Assembly: GCA_036560485.1 (NCBI GenBank)
Contig: DATBRC010000023.1
Coordinates: 1 to 64,000, forward strand
Source of the DNA: DATBRC01 sp036560485
GTDB taxonomy: Bacteria > Pseudomonadota > Gammaproteobacteria > Burkholderiales > Burkholderiaceae_D
Direction: 5' to 3'
Length of the DNA stretch: 64,000 bases
Of the stretch, positions 23,296-32,251 are shown one piece after another. The position numbers were made by a program, and so were the translations under genes. Within the stretch, counting starts at the first letter, position 1. The number at the start of each line of letters is the position of its first letter. The notes beneath the pieces were generated by a model. That model did no database searches and was not told the origin of the DNA. It saw only the letters and a list, made by a program, of their open reading frames with translations.

Positions 23296-25029
23296 ATGCT
23301 CGTTCAACAAAAGCAACAAATCATCGATCTATTCCAGACTGCCTTGACGCCCATCGTCGCAGGCGCAGACCTGAAGCCGACCGTCATCCTGGAGCGCCCG
23401 CGCGATCCATCGCATGGTGATGTCGCGTGCAACCTCGCTATGCAGATCGCCAAGCCGCTCAAAAAAAATCCGCGTGAATTGGCGCAAGCTTTGGTTGCCG
23501 CGGTAATGGCCAATCCTGCGCGGGCAAATTTGATAGAGACGGTTGAGATAGCAGGCCCAGGATTTATCAACTTGCGTCTGACCGCAGCCGCCAAACAAGC
23601 GGTGGTCAAAGCGATATTGCGCGAGGCTGGGCAATACGGACAAAGCAAAACCGGTGCAGGAAAAAAAGTATTGATCGAATTTGTCTCCGCCAATCCGACC
23701 GGACCATTGCATGTCGGTCATGGACGGCAAGGCGCACTCGGTGATGCGATGTCGTCCTTGTTTGAAGCGCAAGGCTACGACGTCACGCGCGAGTTTTATT
23801 ACAACGATGCAGGCGTACAGATCGCGACGCTTGCGACATCGGTGCAAGCGCGTGCCAAAGGTTTGAAACCAGGGGATGCAGACTGGCCGGAGTCCGCATA
23901 CAACGGCGATTACATCGGCGATATTGCCGCCGACTTCCTTGCAAAGAAAACAGTCGCAGCGAGCGATGGTGCGCCGGTAACTGCCAGCGGCGATGTGGAT
24001 GATATCGAATCGATCCGTCAATTCGCTGTCGCCTATTTACGGCGCGAACAGGACCTGGACTTGCAAGCATTCGGCGTCAAGTTCGATAACTATTATCTGG
24101 AATCGTCGTTATACACCGACGGCAAAGTCACAGCGACAGTCGATGCATTGATCAAAGCCGGCAAGACTTATGAGCAAGAAGGCGCGCTCTGGTTGCGCAC
24201 CACCGAGTATGGCGACGACAAAGATCGTGTAATGAAAAAATCGGATGGCACGTATACTTACTTCGTGCCGGACGTCGCTTATCACATCACCAAATGGCAA
24301 CGCGGTTTCGGCAAGGTGATCAACGTACAAGGCAGCGATCATCACGGCACCATTGCACGCGTGCGCGCTGGGTTGCAAGCGGTGGGCATGGGGATCCCGC
24401 AAGGTTATCCAGACTATGTATTGCACAAGATGGTCACTGTGATGAAGAACGGCGAGGAAGTGAAAATTTCCAAGCGTGCCGGATCGTATGTCACGTTGCG
24501 CGATTTGATTGAGTGGTCGGCAGGGGATGTGAACAATGAAGACGGCTCGCGTGATTTGACGCGCGGTCGCGATGCTGTGCGTTTCTTCCTGATCTCGCGC
24601 AAGGCAGATACCGAATTTGTATTCGATGTCGATCTGGCATTGGCGCAGTCGGATGAAAACCCGGTGTACTACGTGCAATATGCTCATGCGCGGATTTGTT
24701 CCGTATTGGCGCAATGGAATGGCGACGAGGCAATTCTGGATTCGGTCGACTTATCTCCGCTGACAGCACCGCGTGAAGCATCGTTGCTCGCCGTGTTGGC
24801 AGAATATCCAGATGCATTGCAAAAGGCATTAGAGGAACTTGGCCCGCATCAGGTCGCGTTTTACCTGCGTGATCTGGCGAGTGAGCTGCATAGCTATTAC
24901 AATGCTGAACGCGTGTTGGTCGATGACGTGCCAACCAAAATGGCACGATTGGCGTTAATGTGTGCAACACGCCAGGTTTTGCGCAATGGTTTGGCGCTGA
25001 TCGGCGTATCAGCCCCATCAAGAATGTAA
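23296..25029 (+). CDS. argS: arginyl-tRNA synthetase
   Basis: A 577-residue class I aminoacyl-tRNA synthetase charging tRNA-Arg. It has the N-terminal Add-1 domain (about 1-110), the HIGH-type motif in ANPTGPLHVGHGRQG (near 125-139), the catalytic domain, a KMSKS-type loop KISKRAGS near 395, and the C-terminal DALR anticodon-binding domain ending in LIGVSAPSRM. Length is normal for the family. It is cytoplasmic and essential. Followed closely by the SPOR gene. Confidence 0.97.
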   Translation: MLVQQKQQIIDLFQTALTPIVAGADLKPTVILERPRDPSHGDVACNLAMQIAKPLKKNPRELAQALVAAVMANPARANLIETVEIAGPGFINLRLTAAAKQAVVKAILREAGQYGQSKTGAGKKVLIEFVSANPTGPLHVGHGRQGALGDAMSSLFEAQGYDVTREFYYNDAGVQIATLATSVQARAKGLKPGDADWPESAYNGDYIGDIAADFLAKKTVAASDGAPVTASGDVDDIESIRQFAVAYLRREQDLDLQAFGVKFDNYYLESSLYTDGKVTATVDALIKAGKTYEQEGALWLRTTEYGDDKDRVMKKSDGTYTYFVPDVAYHITKWQRGFGKVINVQGSDHHGTIARVRAGLQAVGMGIPQGYPDYVLHKMVTVMKNGEEVKISKRAGSYVTLRDLIEWSAGDVNNEDGSRDLTRGRDAVRFFLISRKADTEFVFDVDLALAQSDENPVYYVQYAHARICSVLAQWNGDEAILDSVDLSPLTAPREASLLAVLAEYPDALQKALEELGPHQVAFYLRDLASELHSYYNAERVLVDDVPTKMARLALMCATRQVLRNGLALIGVSAPSRM

Positions 25030-25072
25030 TTATTCGCTGTTACAAATTATGCGATATGTAATAAGAGAGAAC

Positions 25073-25723
25073 ATGATTAACTATAAACACAGGCAAACGG
25101 GCGGTACTTTTCTTGGCATTATTATTGGACTGATCGTCGGTTTGATGATTGCCGTCATCGTTGCATTGATGATCACAAAAACACCGGTGCCGTTTATTAA
25201 TCGTACGGCAAAAGAAAAAACGCCTGAACCAACGGCAAATCAAATGACCGACCCGAACAAGGCGTTGTACGGCAATAAGGATGCAGCAAAAGAAGCGGCC
25301 AAGGAATTCGCAAAAGAAGATGTGGCACCTCAGCCAACTCAGCAGTCACCTGCAACGCCGGCATCCGACAACAAGACACCAGTGAAGGCTGACACGAAAG
25401 CACCGGTGATCGACAAATCAACGGCCGACAAGCAGGCGGCAGACAAGCCGAAAGATGCGGTAGCCAAAACAGACAGTCTGGAAGATAAATGGACATACTA
25501 CTTGCAAGCAGGCGCATTCCGCGATCAAGCCGAGGCGGAAAGCACAAAGGCAAAATTGGCGTTGCAAGGATTTGAAGCGCAGGTCAGTGAACGGCCCGCG
25601 GATAATGGTGTCTTGTATCGTGTGCGTGTCGGCCCGTTCAGCCAGATAGAAGCAATGAACAAAGTGCGTGGCAAAATGTCGGATAACGGCGTGGATGTTG
25701 CCGTCGTGCGTATGCCTAAATAA
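25073..25723 (+). CDS. SPOR-domain cell-division protein (FtsN-like)
   Basis: A protein of about 216 residues with a short basic cytoplasmic start (NYKHRQTGGT), one membrane helix (about 10-34), a long low-complexity linker rich in Ala, Lys, Pro and Asp, and a C-terminal SPOR domain (about 140-215, WTYYLQAGAFRDQAEA then YRVRVGPF). SPOR domains bind denuded septal peptidoglycan, so a role at the division site is expected. The ATG at 25073 follows AGAGAG; an ATG eight codons earlier is less likely. Position after argS matches other betaproteobacteria. Confidence 0.88.
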   Translation: MINYKHRQTGGTFLGIIIGLIVGLMIAVIVALMITKTPVPFINRTAKEKTPEPTANQMTDPNKALYGNKDAAKEAAKEFAKEDVAPQPTQQSPATPASDNKTPVKADTKAPVIDKSTADKQAADKPKDAVAKTDSLEDKWTYYLQAGAFRDQAEAESTKAKLALQGFEAQVSERPADNGVLYRVRVGPFSQIEAMNKVRGKMSDNGVDVAVVRMPK

Positions 25724-25761
25724 TGGAAGTGATTCATAACAACAGACCTTAAAGGACTGAT

Positions 25762-26424
25762 ATGCGTATTCATCAAAAAGTATTGGCAGTATTGAGTTTT
25801 TGTTTGGTTGCATGCACCGCAGGCGCAACACCGGCCAATCCACAAAACGGAACCGACTATCGCACGCTGCCGCAAGCGCAACCGACCGAATCCGGAAAGA
25901 AAGTGGAAGTGACGGAATTCTTCTGGTATTCCTGCCCGCATTGCAATGCGTTTGAGCCGGATCTGGAAGCCTGGGTAAAAAAACAAGGAGACAAGATCAA
26001 CTTTAAACGCGTGCCTGTCATCTTCCGTCCGGAAATGATTCCGGAGCAGCACCTATACTACGCGTTGGAAGCGATGGGCAAATCGGAAGAGATGCAACCG
26101 AAAATTTTCCACGCAATCCATGTCGAACATAAACGGCTGGACAACCCGGACGCAATAGCCGATTTCGTTGCCAAACAAGGCATCGATAAGCAAAAATTTA
26201 TGGCCTTGTATAACTCATTTGGCGTGGAAACCAAAGTCAAGCGGGCTGCACAATTGCAAGAGGCTTATAAGATAGATGGCGTGCCGACAGTTGCCATTGA
26301 TGGCCGTTATCTGACGTCGCCTGGTATCGTCGGTGTCGGGATGGGTAATCAACCTGAGCCTGTTTTGCATAAAGCGGCACTTCAGGTAATGGATTGGCTG
26401 GTCGCCAACGCGAAGAAAAAATAA
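25762..26424 (+). CDS. dsbA: thiol:disulfide interchange protein DsbA
   Basis: A 220-residue periplasmic oxidase that introduces disulfides into exported proteins. The signal peptide (about 1-24) ends near AGATPA. The thioredoxin fold carries the active site CPHC in FFWYSCPHCNAFEP (near 58-61), with the cis-Pro loop in DGVPTVAIDG. It follows the SPOR gene by 39 bp with a weak ribosome site (AAAGGAC), so co-transcription is likely. A Cys in the signal peptide (VACTAG) resembles a lipobox loosely, but the typical DsbA start argues for normal cleavage. Confidence 0.95.
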   Translation: MRIHQKVLAVLSFCLVACTAGATPANPQNGTDYRTLPQAQPTESGKKVEVTEFFWYSCPHCNAFEPDLEAWVKKQGDKINFKRVPVIFRPEMIPEQHLYYALEAMGKSEEMQPKIFHAIHVEHKRLDNPDAIADFVAKQGIDKQKFMALYNSFGVETKVKRAAQLQEAYKIDGVPTVAIDGRYLTSPGIVGVGMGNQPEPVLHKAALQVMDWLVANAKKK

Positions 26425-26472
26425 TATATCGAGAGTGCGATTCTTAAAGGCGCTCACTCTTGAATTTTAATG

Positions 26473-26508
26473 AAAGTCCGTTACTCGCAAGAGAGCGGAC
26501 TTTTTCAT
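26473..26508 (+). terminator. rho-independent terminator after dsbA
   Basis: AAAGTCCG at 26473-26480 pairs with CGGACTTT, extended by CTC/GAG around a GCAA loop, followed by a T run. Confidence 0.75.
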
Positions 26509-26565
26509 TGGCTAATCAGATCAAAAGCCGACTATGTAGTGCTCTCGAATAAAGGTTCCAGAACA

Positions 26566-27360
26566 ATGAAACGTGTATTCATAACCGGTGCATCCAGCGG
26601 AATTGGCGCTGCTCTTGCCCGGCGTTATGCTGAACAAGGCGCGATGTTGGGACTGGTCGCACGACGCCTGCAAGTGCTGGAACAATTGGTGGCGAGTTTG
26701 CCGCATCCGGAACGTCATCATGTGTATGCATTGGATGTGACCGATCATGCAGCACTGGCAACAGCTGCGTCAGATTTTATTGCCACCGCAGGCGGGGTCG
26801 ATATCGTTATCGCCAGTGCCGGAATTTCGGCCGGGACATTAACCGAATATACGGAAGATGCGGTGGTATTCGAGCGAATCATCGCAACCAATGTGGTCGC
26901 GACCATGGCAACTTTCGCGCCATTCATCGCCACCTTGAAATCGCAAGCGTTAGCCGGTCAACGTACCGGCCGCCTGGTCGGGATAGGGAGTGTATCCGGC
27001 ATTCGCGGTTTGCCGGGTGCGGAAGCGTATAGTGCATCCAAGGCTGCGGTGATCAGTTATTGTGAATCGTTGCGCGTTGAATTGAGAGCGAGCGGGGTCA
27101 AGGTCGTCACTATCACACCCGGATATATCGATACGCCGATGACGCAGGTCAATCACTATGCAATGCCATTCCTCATGCCTGCAGAAAAATTCGCTGCCGC
27201 CGCTGTAACGGCGATCGATGCGGGAACCAGTTACAAAGTCATCCCGTGGCAAATGGGATGGGTGGCCAAGTTGCTTCGCCTATTGCCGAACTGGCTCTAT
27301 GATGCAGCGTTTGCGCGTGCGCCGCATAAAGCGCGCGCGGTTGATAAAACAACGACATGA
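26566..27360 (+). CDS. SDR-family oxidoreductase
   Basis: A 264-residue short-chain dehydrogenase with the NAD(P) motif TGASSGIGAALARRY at about 6-20, the NAG-like ASAGIS, the catalytic Ser in GIGSVSGIRG and YSASK for Tyr and Lys (near 155-159). The C-terminal part has amphipathic basic stretches. The substrate is not predictable. The start at MKRVFITG follows AAAGG; a frame extending 32 codons upstream runs through the terminator and is rejected. Its stop overlaps the start of the next gene (ATGA). Confidence 0.87.
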   Translation: MKRVFITGASSGIGAALARRYAEQGAMLGLVARRLQVLEQLVASLPHPERHHVYALDVTDHAALATAASDFIATAGGVDIVIASAGISAGTLTEYTEDAVVFERIIATNVVATMATFAPFIATLKSQALAGQRTGRLVGIGSVSGIRGLPGAEAYSASKAAVISYCESLRVELRASGVKVVTITPGYIDTPMTQVNHYAMPFLMPAEKFAAAAVTAIDAGTSYKVIPWQMGWVAKLLRLLPNWLYDAAFARAPHKARAVDKTTT

Positions 27361-28172
27361 AGCTGACCGACGCAATTGGGCGCCAACATCAACCCGTCAA
27401 CATCGGCACGGTAACGCCACGCATCGTATCGCTGGTGCCATCAATCACCGAATTACTGTGCGATTTGGGTTTGCAGCATTGGCTGGTCGGGCGCACCGGT
27501 TTTTGTATTCATCCAAAGTCCATCGTCCAGACAATTCCAAAAGTGGGTGGCACCAAAGATGTCAATATCGAAAAAATCCGCAAGCTGGCGCCCACGCATT
27601 TGATCGTCAACATCGATGAAAATGAAAAGCCGACAGTAGATGTATTGGCACAATTCATTCCGCATATTGTTGTTACTCACCCACAAGCGCCTCGCGATAA
27701 TCTGGCACTGTACCGTTTACTTGGAGGTATTTTTTGTTCAGAACAAAAGGCGGAAGAGCTTTGTGCAGCTTTTGAAGAGGCATATCTTGCATTGCAACGG
27801 CGCCCCAAAAACGCGCCGCAGAACGTGCTGTATTGCATCTGGAAAGATCCGTGGATGACCGTTACTCGTGACACCTATATTGGCAACATGCTTGCAGAAA
27901 TTGGATGGCAACAATGGGTGGATAGTAAAGGTGATGCAGTACTGCGACGCTATCCCATCTTCACTTGGTCGGAAGCGCTGCTGAATTCAATTGATTGTGT
28001 ATTGCTCTCAAGCGAACCATATCGCTTTACCGAAGAGCATGTCGATGCACTGGAAAAACAAATCGGCAAACCTGTGCGTTTGATCGATGGCGAGATGTTG
28101 TCTTGGTATGGCAGTCGCGCGATTCCGGGTTTGCGCTATCTACAGCAATTGATGAGCGAGCCGAATCACTGA
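27357..28172 (+). CDS. BtuF-like cobalamin-binding protein
   Basis: A 271-residue helical-backbone metal-receptor protein of the type III solute-binding fold, with LVPSITELLCDLGL and VGRTGFCIHP near the start and VGGTKDVNIEKIRKLAPTHLIVNIDEN after it, both typical of BtuF relatives that bind vitamin B12. It lacks an obvious signal peptide, so it could be cytoplasmic or exported by another route. Overlapping start with the SDR gene suggests translational coupling. A B12-related role would fit the two B12-dependent mutases (mcm, icmF) in this window; the evidence for B12 is by family only. Confidence 0.75.
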   Translation: MKLTDAIGRQHQPVNIGTVTPRIVSLVPSITELLCDLGLQHWLVGRTGFCIHPKSIVQTIPKVGGTKDVNIEKIRKLAPTHLIVNIDENEKPTVDVLAQFIPHIVVTHPQAPRDNLALYRLLGGIFCSEQKAEELCAAFEEAYLALQRRPKNAPQNVLYCIWKDPWMTVTRDTYIGNMLAEIGWQQWVDSKGDAVLRRYPIFTWSEALLNSIDCVLLSSEPYRFTEEHVDALEKQIGKPVRLIDGEMLSWYGSRAIPGLRYLQQLMSEPNH

Positions 28173-28195
28173 CTGCAAGATGCTGTTAGACGCTC

Positions 28196-28618
28196 TTAGT
28201 CTTTGGTGTGATTTATTCGCACTAACATCCGGATGATTTCACGTGCGATCATTTGATAGTGCTTATCCAAGCGATACAGATCGGAAAGCAGTTTGATATC
28301 TGCTGATTCAAATCGTTCTGTGCCATCGATGGATTCCCCGGTCGCGGGCGCCTCATTGTTGAGGTTTTGCTCTCCACCGTAGCGCAGCCATTCGGCCGTT
28401 ACCCCTAACCAATTCGCGAGAATGCGCAATTTTTCTTGGGTGGGGATCGATTCTCCCACCAACCACTTGCGCACTGCATGTGGAGTGACATGGCCGCTGC
28501 TGTAACGAATATTAAATTCGCGTGCCAACTGAGTTGGACTATCGGGAGAGTAATCGGCGTTTCGCAGGGCTTGACGGAAACGTTTACTGAAATTCTCTTG
28601 TTCACTAGATGAGTTCAT
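28196..28618 (-). CDS. XRE-like regulator
   Basis: A 140-residue protein with an N-terminal Cro/CI-type DNA-binding domain (about 8-75; SPTQLAREFNIRYSSGHVTPHAVRKWLVGE is spread over two helices, and LRILANWLGVTAEWL closes it). The C-terminal half is an acidic helical region perhaps for dimers (KLLSDLYRLDKHYQMIAREI). No ligand or peptidase motif is present. It is monocistronic and convergent with the BtuF-like gene. Confidence 0.8.
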   Translation of the reverse strand: MNSSSEQENFSKRFRQALRNADYSPDSPTQLAREFNIRYSSGHVTPHAVRKWLVGESIPTQEKLRILANWLGVTAEWLRYGGEQNLNNEAPATGESIDGTERFESADIKLLSDLYRLDKHYQMIAREIIRMLVRINHTKD

Positions 28619-28977
28619 AACTGCGGACTATTCCACGGAGCAACGTAACAGTCAGTCTCTAGAAAAAAGAAACTTACTGTGACAACAACTCTCAAAAAAA
28701 AATTCCGGTTAAGTGCGGCTACGTTTTTAGTAAATGCTGCAATTGTATGATCACAATCTGGAACGGTTAGTTTCGTTGCCACATTGATTTCGCAACATTT
28801 TACGAGCTGTATTTCCACTTGGCAGTGCATTTAATACCTAGAGACATTGCCTGCTTCGAGATCCGGTACCTTGATGTAAATCATGATTCACAGCACTATA
28901 CGCAACAATCTTGATTTACGTAATTAAAACGCAGATCTAATTGTGAATTACCGATGGATTTTTACGGGAAAACTTCA
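28619..28977. other. 359-bp intergenic region
   Basis: Presumed promoter region of the XRE-like regulator. It has an A-rich tract and several AT-rich motifs, including GATTTACGTAATTAAA near 28913; no gene or clear hairpin. Confidence 0.3.
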
Positions 28978-29275
28978 ACGATTGGTCAGTGTTACACCAG
29001 TAATGACTAATGCGCCGCCAATGACCATCGAAAGTAAAATCGGCTCATGCAGCAATAGCGCGCCAAACAGGATGCCGAATACGGGCACCAGATTATGAAA
29101 GGCAGCGGTTGATGACCATTGCACCGATGAAGGCAATCATAATGCCTAACCACGTGCGTTTACTTAAGTGTGCCTTAAAAGGGTGGCTAAAGCGAGTGTA
29201 GTGATGATCGGTTTCAACGCGATAAACAGCGCGGATCATCCTGCGGGCATGTGTGCCAACACCGCAAAAAAGCTC
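28978..29275 (-). pseudogene. decayed EamA/DMT transporter fragment
   Basis: Reading the minus strand in pieces gives unmistakable EamA transporter text. There is SALFIALKPIITTLALATLL (preceded by an in-frame TGA after MPAG), then in another frame SKRTWLGIMIAFIGAMVI, and then NLVPVFGILFGALLLHEP and VIGGALVITGVTLTNR in a third. At least one stop, two frameshifts and an internal deletion separate the parts, and the N-terminal half is missing. The 3' part of the MBL-fold gene abuts its start, so an older insertion or deletion probably removed the rest. Confidence 0.8.
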
Positions 29276-30341
29276 AGGTGGCAATTTGGAAGCGAATGAT
29301 GCCATCCGCGCAAATTTCGCGTCGAAGCTTGCCAGCAAACCATAGCTTGTGCAAATGCGCCAATGCCTCACCCATCGCAAAGGTCAGTTGATGCGCGTCC
29401 AACGGACGACGAAACATGATCGGCACGATATCGGCGGCCGAGCAAGGATTGACGCATGCCTGCAGAACTTCAGTCAAGCGATCCTTGTGATGTGTACGCA
29501 ACTGGCTGATCCGCTCGTGCAAGCCTCGGAATGGCTTGCCATGAGAAGGCAGCACCAGCGTATCGACAGGCAAATTGTTAAATTTGGCGAGGGAATCAAG
29601 ATACAACTGGACCGGATTTGCTTCCGGTTCGACGGCAAACACCGACACGTTGGTGGAAATGCGCGGCAATACCATGTCGCCGGATATCAATACATTCAAG
29701 TCGGCGCAGTACAGCGATGCATGTTCCGGCGCATGACCAAAGCCGGTAATGACGCGCCAATCGTGATTGCCGATACGAATCGGCTGCTCGTCCTGGATGC
29801 GCGTGTAGGCGAGCGGGACGGACGGAACCATTGATGGAAAATAGCTTTTGCGCGCTTGCAGTTTTTCCAGCATGGCCGGATCGGTCAAGCCGTGCCGCTG
29901 AAAATGCGGAAACATTGCAGTACCGTCGACACCGGGCAGTGCCGCCGACATCATGCGCGCAAAACCATATTCGCCGGTAGTCATCCACAACGGCGCATGC
30001 CAGCGCGTGCATAACCAATCTGCCAGGCCGACGTGGTCAGGATGGCAATGCGTGGCAAGGACGCGCACAATCGGCAAGCCGCGCAATTGTGTCGCAAAAA
30101 TGGCTTCCCAAGTTGTGCGCGTATCGTCGTTTGCAATGCCGCAATCGATGGCTGTCCAGCCGTGCGTTGGACCGGACTCGCCTTCGAAGATATCTTCCGC
30201 CAGCCACAAATTGATATGATTCAGCGCAAACGGCAATCCCATGCGCAGCCATAACAGGCCGGGTGCGATTTCATGCACAGAGCCGGCAACCGGCAGCGTG
30301 TCGCCGAAGGGATAGTCAAGACGGGATTCGAGATCATTCAT
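29274..30341 (-). CDS. MBL-fold metallohydrolase
   Basis: A 355-residue metallo-beta-lactamase-fold enzyme with the metal motif THCHPDHVGLADWL (near 117-130), later ligands in GFGHAPEHASLYC and VLPSHGKPF, and an extra C-terminal winged-helix-like domain (about 270-350), as in glyoxalase II-like and LACTB2-like hydrolases. These hydrolyse thioesters or RNA ends; the substrate is not known. It is divergent from liuR, with the LiuR-type palindrome (30407-30428) in the gap, so it may share that control. Its last codons border an EamA pseudogene. Confidence 0.85.
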   Translation of the reverse strand: MNDLESRLDYPFGDTLPVAGSVHEIAPGLLWLRMGLPFALNHINLWLAEDIFEGESGPTHGWTAIDCGIANDDTRTTWEAIFATQLRGLPIVRVLATHCHPDHVGLADWLCTRWHAPLWMTTGEYGFARMMSAALPGVDGTAMFPHFQRHGLTDPAMLEKLQARKSYFPSMVPSVPLAYTRIQDEQPIRIGNHDWRVITGFGHAPEHASLYCADLNVLISGDMVLPRISTNVSVFAVEPEANPVQLYLDSLAKFNNLPVDTLVLPSHGKPFRGLHERISQLRTHHKDRLTEVLQACVNPCSAADIVPIMFRRPLDAHQLTFAMGEALAHLHKLWFAGKLRREICADGIIRFQIAT

Positions 30342-30406
30342 GTGTTGCCACTTATGAAATAAGCCAGATATTCACTTTTCAGGCACAGACGCCTACAATG
30401 ACGCAA

Positions 30407-30428
30407 TTGACGTTTACGTAAACTGCGA
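30407..30428. promoter_or_regulatory. LiuR-type operator upstream of liuR
   Basis: TTGACGTTTACGTAAACTGC contains the perfect core GTTTACGTAAAC. TTGACG can double as a -35 box, with TAAACA 19 bp further on, the long spacer typical of MerR-family promoters. The same pattern is found at 51323-51343 before icmF. Confidence 0.7.
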
Positions 30429-30485
30429 TTGTAAACATTATTCATTTTCCTTGTTGAGCAAGCAGCAAGCACCTAGAGCGCCATT

Positions 30486-30953
30486 ATGCCAACTTACACG
30501 ATTACCGAATTAGCCAGCGAATTTGATATCACGCCACGCGCGATTCGCTTTTATGAAGATCAAGGTCTGATCAGCCCGACACGCGAAGGCGCCGGCGGAC
30601 GCATCCGCGTCTATACCGCGCGTGAGCGCACGCGCTTGAAACTCACTTTGCGTGGCAAGCGGCTCGGCCTCACACTGTCTGAAATCAAAAGCCTGGTCGA
30701 CATGTATGAATCGCCCAAGGATTCGACAGCGCAAATGAAGCGCTTTCTCGCTGTCTTGTCGCGGCATCGGGAAGCGCTGGAACAGCAGCGCGAAGACATC
30801 GAAGTGATGCTGGCCGAGATCGCCGCACACGAGAAGGAATGTCATCGCGTGATTAACGGCAACGGCAGCGGCAAATCAAAATCGGCCGGCAAGTCGGCAA
30901 TACAAAGCACAACAAAAAAATCGGCCTCGTCCAGAACAAAGCACGCGGATTGA
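30486..30953 (+). CDS. liuR: MerR-family regulator LiuR
   Basis: A 155-residue MerR-type regulator. The N-terminal winged helix (YTITELASEFDITPRAIRFYEDQGLISPTR, spread over residues 3-32) and RIRVYTARERTRL are classic. A coiled helix follows (about 75-120), ending in a short region with Cys, then a Lys/Ser-rich tail. Position directly before liuA and the palindrome in its promoter identify it as LiuR, which controls branched-chain amino acid and short acyl-CoA degradation in proteobacteria. It probably autoregulates. Confidence 0.88.
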   Translation: MPTYTITELASEFDITPRAIRFYEDQGLISPTREGAGGRIRVYTARERTRLKLTLRGKRLGLTLSEIKSLVDMYESPKDSTAQMKRFLAVLSRHREALEQQREDIEVMLAEIAAHEKECHRVINGNGSGKSKSAGKSAIQSTTKKSASSRTKHAD

Positions 30954-30988
30954 GACGTGCTGACACATAACCGGCAAAGGACAATATC

Positions 30989-32173
30989 ATGATGCACTTA
31001 CCCGGCTTGAGCTTCGATCATGGAGAAGATATCGCCGCGTTGCGCGCAGCAGTGCAACAGTTTGCGCAAGCCGAGATCGCACCGCGCGCTGCCGAGATAG
31101 ACCGTACCGATCAATTTCCGATGGATGTATGGAAAAAGATGGGCGACCTCGGCATACTCGGCATCACGGTTGAAGAGGAATACGGCGGTGCGGCGATGAG
31201 CTATCTCGCGCACATCGTGGCAATGGAAGAAATTTCTCGTGCATCGGCCGCGGTCGGTTTGTCGTATGGCGCGCATTCGAATCTATGCGTCAATCAAATT
31301 CGCCGCAACGGCACGGCAGAACAGAAAGCGAAGTATTTGCCCAAGTTGATTGCAGGAGACTGGATCGGTGCGCTCGCGATGTCGGAGCCGAATGCAGGTT
31401 CCGATGTCGTGAACATGAAATTGCGCGCCGACCGGAAAGGCGACCGCTGGGTGTTGAATGGCACGAAGATGTGGATCACCAACGGGCCTGATGCCGATGT
31501 ACTGGTGGTCTATGCAAAAAGCGATTTGGCGGCCGGTGCGCGCGGCATCACTGCATTCCTGATTGAGAAAAAATTCAAGGGATTCAGCATCGCACAAAAA
31601 CTCGACAAGCTCGGCATGCGCGGGTCGCATACCGGCGAGCTGGTGTTTCAGGATTGTGAAGTGCCGATGGAAAATGTATTGGGCGGCATCGGCAATGGCG
31701 TCAATGTGCTGATGTCGGGTCTCGATATTGAACGCGCCGTATTATCCGGCGGTCCGCTCGGCATCATGCAAGCGTGCATGGACGTCACGCTGCCGTATGT
31801 GCACGAGCGCAAACAGTTCGGCCAGCCGATCGGCGAATTCCAGCTGATGCAGGGAAAAATCGCCGACATGTACTCGACCATGATGGCATGCAAATCGTAT
31901 GTGTACGCAGTCGGACAAGCGTGCGATCGCGCCAGGACACCGGATGCGATTCGCGCATTGCGCAAGGATGCGGCCGGAGCGATTTTGTACAGCGCCGAAA
32001 AAGCCACATGGATGGCCGGTGAGACGATACAGGCATTGGGCGGCAACGGCTATATCAACGACTATCCGGCCGGACGCTTGTGGCGTGACGCCAAATTGTA
32101 TGAGATCGGTGCCGGCACCAGTGAAATCCGCCGCATGCTGATCGGGCGCGAGCTGTTTATGGAAACACGATGA
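30989..32173 (+). CDS. liuA: isovaleryl-CoA dehydrogenase
   Basis: A 394-residue FAD-dependent acyl-CoA dehydrogenase oxidising isovaleryl-CoA to 3-methylcrotonyl-CoA in leucine degradation. Typical motifs are AMSEPNAGSDVVNM (near 130-143), WITNGPDADVLVVYAK, the mid-region ERKQFGQPIGEFQ, and the end QALGGNGYINDYPAGRLWRDAKLYEIGAGTSEIRRMLIGREL. The catalytic base of isovaleryl-CoA dehydrogenases (a Glu in the helix before ERAVLSGGP) is consistent with the ERAVLSGGPLGIMQ context. It starts 36 bp after liuR and is co-transcribed with it. Confidence 0.95.
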   Translation: MMHLPGLSFDHGEDIAALRAAVQQFAQAEIAPRAAEIDRTDQFPMDVWKKMGDLGILGITVEEEYGGAAMSYLAHIVAMEEISRASAAVGLSYGAHSNLCVNQIRRNGTAEQKAKYLPKLIAGDWIGALAMSEPNAGSDVVNMKLRADRKGDRWVLNGTKMWITNGPDADVLVVYAKSDLAAGARGITAFLIEKKFKGFSIAQKLDKLGMRGSHTGELVFQDCEVPMENVLGGIGNGVNVLMSGLDIERAVLSGGPLGIMQACMDVTLPYVHERKQFGQPIGEFQLMQGKIADMYSTMMACKSYVYAVGQACDRARTPDAIRALRKDAAGAILYSAEKATWMAGETIQALGGNGYINDYPAGRLWRDAKLYEIGAGTSEIRRMLIGRELFMETR

Positions 32174-32251
32174 TCATACAGGGACGATCATCGCTTGGTT
32201 TTGGAATTCGCTACACTACGTATTAACAACTTACATTTAAAAAATCACAAG

